Positions 61,518 to 64,000 of a stretch of DNA of 64,000 bases are shown in pieces. This stretch comes from a bacterium. Its GTDB lineage: Bacteria > Joyebacterota > Joyebacteria > Joyebacterales > Joyebacteraceae. Location of the stretch: the NCBI GenBank assembly GCA_029990205.1, contig JAPEKQ010000006.1, forward strand, positions 62,001-126,000, written 5' to 3'. The position numbers and the translations under genes are program-made. How positions within the stretch are numbered: the stretch's first letter is position 1; the number at the start of each line of letters is the position of its first letter. The notes beneath the pieces are model-generated. The model ran no database searches, was not told the origin of the DNA, and saw nothing but the letters and a program-made list of their open reading frames with translations.

Positions 61518-62666
61518 CTACGGCGTCGCGACCGACGTCGTCAGTGGCATGCCGCGTTTGAGGAACTCCGCAATGAAGAGCTCGCTGTCGACGACGAGCT
61601 CCTGTGGATACGCGCCGGGCTTCGTCTGACCGCGCGCCATCATGAGGGTGATGATCGAGGCGGGGAAGGATGTCCCGCGCATCATCGCGGTCAGGCCCGT
61701 CTCGGTGTCCATCCGGTCGATCATCTCGTAGACCACGACCGTGTCGTGCCCGTCCTTCGTGCCTTCGACCGTCACGCGCAGGAGGACCAGGTCCTCGTCC
61801 GGCTCGGAGAGGCTCGCCAGCAGACACGACTCGAGCACGTCGCGCGGGGCGACGGACACATCGCCGATCTCGACAGGCGAGCTGCTCGCCAGCCCGATGT
61901 CGACCATCGCCTTGATCTTCGCGACGTGGCCCGGGTAGCGGATGGTCTTGTAGTCGAGCTCCTCGACCTTGCCGAGGAGCGACGCGGGGAGGGTTGACGA
62001 ACCGCCCGAGGTGTTGAACGCCTCGAGCGTCCCGAACGGTTCGGGGAACTCGATGTCCTCGACGTCGATGAGCGAGTCGACCGTGACGATCTTGCCCTCG
62101 CGGATGACGACGCATGGCTCGATGTACTCGTTGATGAGGCCGTGGACGGAGAAGACGATCATGTAGTCGAGCGGCGGCTTCGGATGCACCGGGAGCCCTC
62201 CCACACGCATGCGGATGCGCTTCGTGACATCGAGCTCCTTCATTCCCGCCATCGCGAGCAGGCTCACCATACCCGGCGCAAGACCACAGTCAGGAATGAT
62301 CGTGACGCCCTTCGCCTCCGCCTCGACGTGGAGCGCGAGTTCCCCGTCGACGACCGTGTTGTTCCCGCCGAGGTCACAGAAGTGCGTCTCCGCCTGCACC
62401 GCGAGCCGCGCGAGCTCCAGGTTGAACCGGTAGCTCACGGCGCTCAGAACCCCGTCCGCCATCTCCATGGCGCCGAGGACGTCCTCTTCGTTCGTGACGT
62501 CGACCTCGTGCGGGACCGCCTTGTCCGACCCCGCGAACTCGGCGGCGCTCTCCGCGACGCTCCGGTCGACATCGGCCACGATGACCTTCTCGACGTCGTC
62601 CTGACGGACCATGTCGTAGACGGCCGCCCTGCCCATCATCCCGCCACCAAGCACCAGCATGCGCAT
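61518..62666 (-). CDS. Saccharopine dehydrogenase family protein
   Basis: 382 residues from the ATG at 62666 (AGGGGGCT upstream). The Rossmann motif VLGGGMMGRAAVYDM is at the N-terminus and the DVT/ADGVLSAVSYRFN region follows; the family blocks CDLGGNNTVVD, PDCGLAPGMVSLLA and FNTSGGSSTLP are present. Members act as lysine-ketoglutarate reductase or saccharopine dehydrogenase (Lys9-like), forming glutamate and 2-aminoadipate semialdehyde, or on related substrates. It starts 11 bp after the PutP-type gene, suggesting joint use of an imported amino acid. Confidence 0.85.
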   Translation of the reverse strand: MRMLVLGGGMMGRAAVYDMVRQDDVEKVIVADVDRSVAESAAEFAGSDKAVPHEVDVTNEEDVLGAMEMADGVLSAVSYRFNLELARLAVQAETHFCDLGGNNTVVDGELALHVEAEAKGVTIIPDCGLAPGMVSLLAMAGMKELDVTKRIRMRVGGLPVHPKPPLDYMIVFSVHGLINEYIEPCVVIREGKIVTVDSLIDVEDIEFPEPFGTLEAFNTSGGSSTLPASLLGKVEELDYKTIRYPGHVAKIKAMVDIGLASSSPVEIGDVSVAPRDVLESCLLASLSEPDEDLVLLRVTVEGTKDGHDTVVVYEMIDRMDTETGLTAMMRGTSFPASIITLMMARGQTKPGAYPQELVVDSELFIAEFLKRGMPLTTSVATP

Positions 62667-62677
62667 TTGCGAGCCCC

Positions 62678-64000
62678 CTATTCGTCCGTGATCCGAACGT
62701 CGGCCGGAGGCTCCGTGAGGAGACTCACGACGACGACGGCGATGAGTGCGAGGAAGAAGGCCGGGACCAGCTCGTAGACCATGGCCTTGAGCGCCGGCAC
62801 GTTGTGCCACACGACGGCGGTGACGGAGCCGATGATCATGCCCGCCAGAACGCCCCACTTCGTCGTCCGCTTCCACCAGAGCGAGAGCACCATGCCCGGT
62901 CCGAACGCCGCGCCCAGACCGGCCCAGGCGTAGAGCACGAACCAGTAGACCCTCTGCTCGGCGCGGAGCGCGAGGATGAAGGCGACGACGCCGATGACGA
63001 CTGTCCCGATCCGGCTGATGGCCACGAGGCGTCGCTGCGAGGCCTCCTTGTTCATCAGCTGATGGTAGATGTCCTCGGAGAGCGCCGATGTCGCGACAAG
63101 CAGCTGCGAGTCGGCGGTCGACATCATCGCCGCGATGGCGGCTGAGATGATGATGCCGGCGAGCGCCGTCGGGAGAGCCCAGAGCGCGACCTCGGGCATG
63201 ACATGCTCGACATCGGCGAGGATGCCCTGACCGAAATGCGCCAGCCCCGCGATGCCGACGAGCACCGCGCCCCAGAATGCGATGATGACCCAGACCATGG
63301 CGATGACCGTGCTCTTGCGGAGCTCCCTCGGGTCGCGGATGGCCATGAACCGCGTCAGCAGGTGCGGCTGGCCGACGTATCCGAGCCCGATACCGAGGCT
63401 GCCGATGATGAGCCCCATGATCAGCGGGCGTCCCGTCTGGCCGCCCGACGCCAGGAGGAGATTCGGGTCGATCGCGGCGAGTCGCTCCGCGACGCCGCTG
63501 ATCCCTCCCAGCTTGACGAAGGCCGCCAGCGGCAGGATGATCATCGCGGCGGCCATGAGGAGTCCCTGGATGAGGTCGGTCCACGCCACCGCGAAGAACC
63601 CGCCCATGATCGTGTAGAAGAGGATGATGACGGCGCCGATGATCATGCCGTGGATCGGGGCGATGCCGAACGTCGTGTGGAGCACCTTGCCCGCGGCGAG
63701 GAACTGCGCCGACACGTAGAACGTGAAGAAGAAGACGATGACCGACATCGAGACGATCCGGAGGGCGTGGCTCGTGTCATTGAAGCGCGCCTCGAAGTAG
63801 TCGGGGAGGGTCAGCGCACCGAGCTTCTCGGTCTGGACTCTCAGGCGTCTGGCGACGAGCGTCCACGAGACGAAGATGCCGCACGCGCACCCGATGGCCG
63901 ACCAGATCGCGGAGAACCCGCTTGCAAGCGCGAGACCGGGGAGCCCGATGAGAAGCCACGCGCTCTCGCCGCTCGCGCGTTCGCTCAGCGCGACGACCCA
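62678..64000 (-). CDS. PutP-type sodium:solute symporter (5' end cut by window)
   Basis: The frame is open from the stop at 62678 to the window edge, giving 440 residues and lacking the N-terminus. The first visible residues, SERASGESAWLLIGLPG and AIWSAIGCACG, match the conserved N-terminal third of PutP. About ten hydrophobic helices follow, with the SSS-family region LGIGLGYVGQPHLLTRFMAI and the sodium-site segment SAAIAAMMSTADSQLLVATSAL. It imports a solute, most likely proline, with sodium; other amino acids are possible. Its operon partner is the saccharopine-type gene. Confidence 0.88.
   Translation of the reverse strand, partial: WVVALSERASGESAWLLIGLPGLALASGFSAIWSAIGCACGIFVSWTLVARRLRVQTEKLGALTLPDYFEARFNDTSHALRIVSMSVIVFFFTFYVSAQFLAAGKVLHTTFGIAPIHGMIIGAVIILFYTIMGGFFAVAWTDLIQGLLMAAAMIILPLAAFVKLGGISGVAERLAAIDPNLLLASGGQTGRPLIMGLIIGSLGIGLGYVGQPHLLTRFMAIRDPRELRKSTVIAMVWVIIAFWGAVLVGIAGLAHFGQGILADVEHVMPEVALWALPTALAGIIISAAIAAMMSTADSQLLVATSALSEDIYHQLMNKEASQRRLVAISRIGTVVIGVVAFILALRAEQRVYWFVLYAWAGLGAAFGPGMVLSLWWKRTTKWGVLAGMIIGSVTAVVWHNVPALKAMVYELVPAFFLALIAVVVVSLLTEPPADVRITDE

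Noticed and set aside
1-64000. CRISPR arrays, tRNA or rRNA genes, transposases, integrases or att sites
   Set aside because: I looked for regularly spaced repeats, cloverleaf-like segments and transposase motifs and saw none; the only notable short repeats are the palindromes near 15.8 kb and the duplicated DNRLRE gene.

Overview
This window looks like a chromosomal segment from a high-GC, diderm, uncultivated-type bacterium of the FCB superphylum. Candidatus Eisenbacteria, Krumholzibacteriota or a neighbouring phylum is my best guess, but no rRNA or marker gene here settles it. The case for a diderm rests on a TonB-dependent receptor, a predicted outer-membrane barrel and lipoproteins. The case for the FCB group rests on seven secreted proteins that end in the same FlgD-like/type IX-like C-terminal domain (PNPFNP...GRxV...W.G.D..G..V.SGVYF.R, ending in LLK or a close variant). 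Most genes have GC-rich third codon positions, which creates many long spurious antisense reading frames; these were left out.

Layout. 1-4,745: secreted PHP-type protein (cut by the window edge), a multidomain secreted peptidyl-arginine deiminase, and a LysE-type exporter, all on the minus strand. 4,854-11,805: secreted endonuclease/exonuclease/phosphatase protein and a giant gingipain-like C25 peptidase. 11,862-15,654: a cobalamin riboswitch controlling a BtuB-like receptor translationally coupled to a secreted beta-propeller, probably an analogue of BtuG. 15,672-17,422: structured leader and a DASS/SLC13 anion symporter. 17,481-27,266: an accessory block with two related parallel beta-helix proteins, a subtilase, two nearly identical DNRLRE-type proteins, and between them LarA-like racemase and histidine ammonia-lyase; parts of this block have clearly lower GC3. 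27,461-29,402: small membrane protein, TrmB-type regulator with a palindromic operator, FAH-family hydrolase. 29,518-33,043: pair of M16 peptidases (one active, one lacking the zinc motif). 33,144-39,567: six overlapping genes for poly-gamma-glutamate synthesis (pgsB, pgsC, pgsW-like) followed by a new periplasmic module protein, a predicted outer-membrane barrel and an LVIVD lipoprotein. 39,650-45,591: second C25-like protein (catalytic His replaced), M14 carboxypeptidase, small helical protein. 45,635-57,199 (minus): addA, addB, rubrerythrin-like, nth, iorB, iorA, Big_5 lipoprotein. 57,255-59,623 (minus): glnA and rmlB. 59,730-64,000: P5C dehydrogenase (plus) convergent with a saccharopine-dehydrogenase-family gene and a PutP-type symporter (cut by the edge).

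How the genes fit together. The theme is a protein- and amino-acid-degrading heterotroph. Secreted C25, S8, M14 and M16 peptidases and an arginine deiminase act outside or in the periplasm. PutP, DASS and LysE move solutes, and HutH, IorAB, the P5C dehydrogenase and the saccharopine-type enzyme process amino acids. The two systems most worth follow-up are the six-gene poly-gamma-glutamate operon with its apparent outer-membrane export parts, and the riboswitch-controlled BtuB plus secreted propeller pair. Most predicted promoters have 17-bp spacers between recognisable -35 and -10 boxes, so a conventional housekeeping sigma factor seems to be in use.
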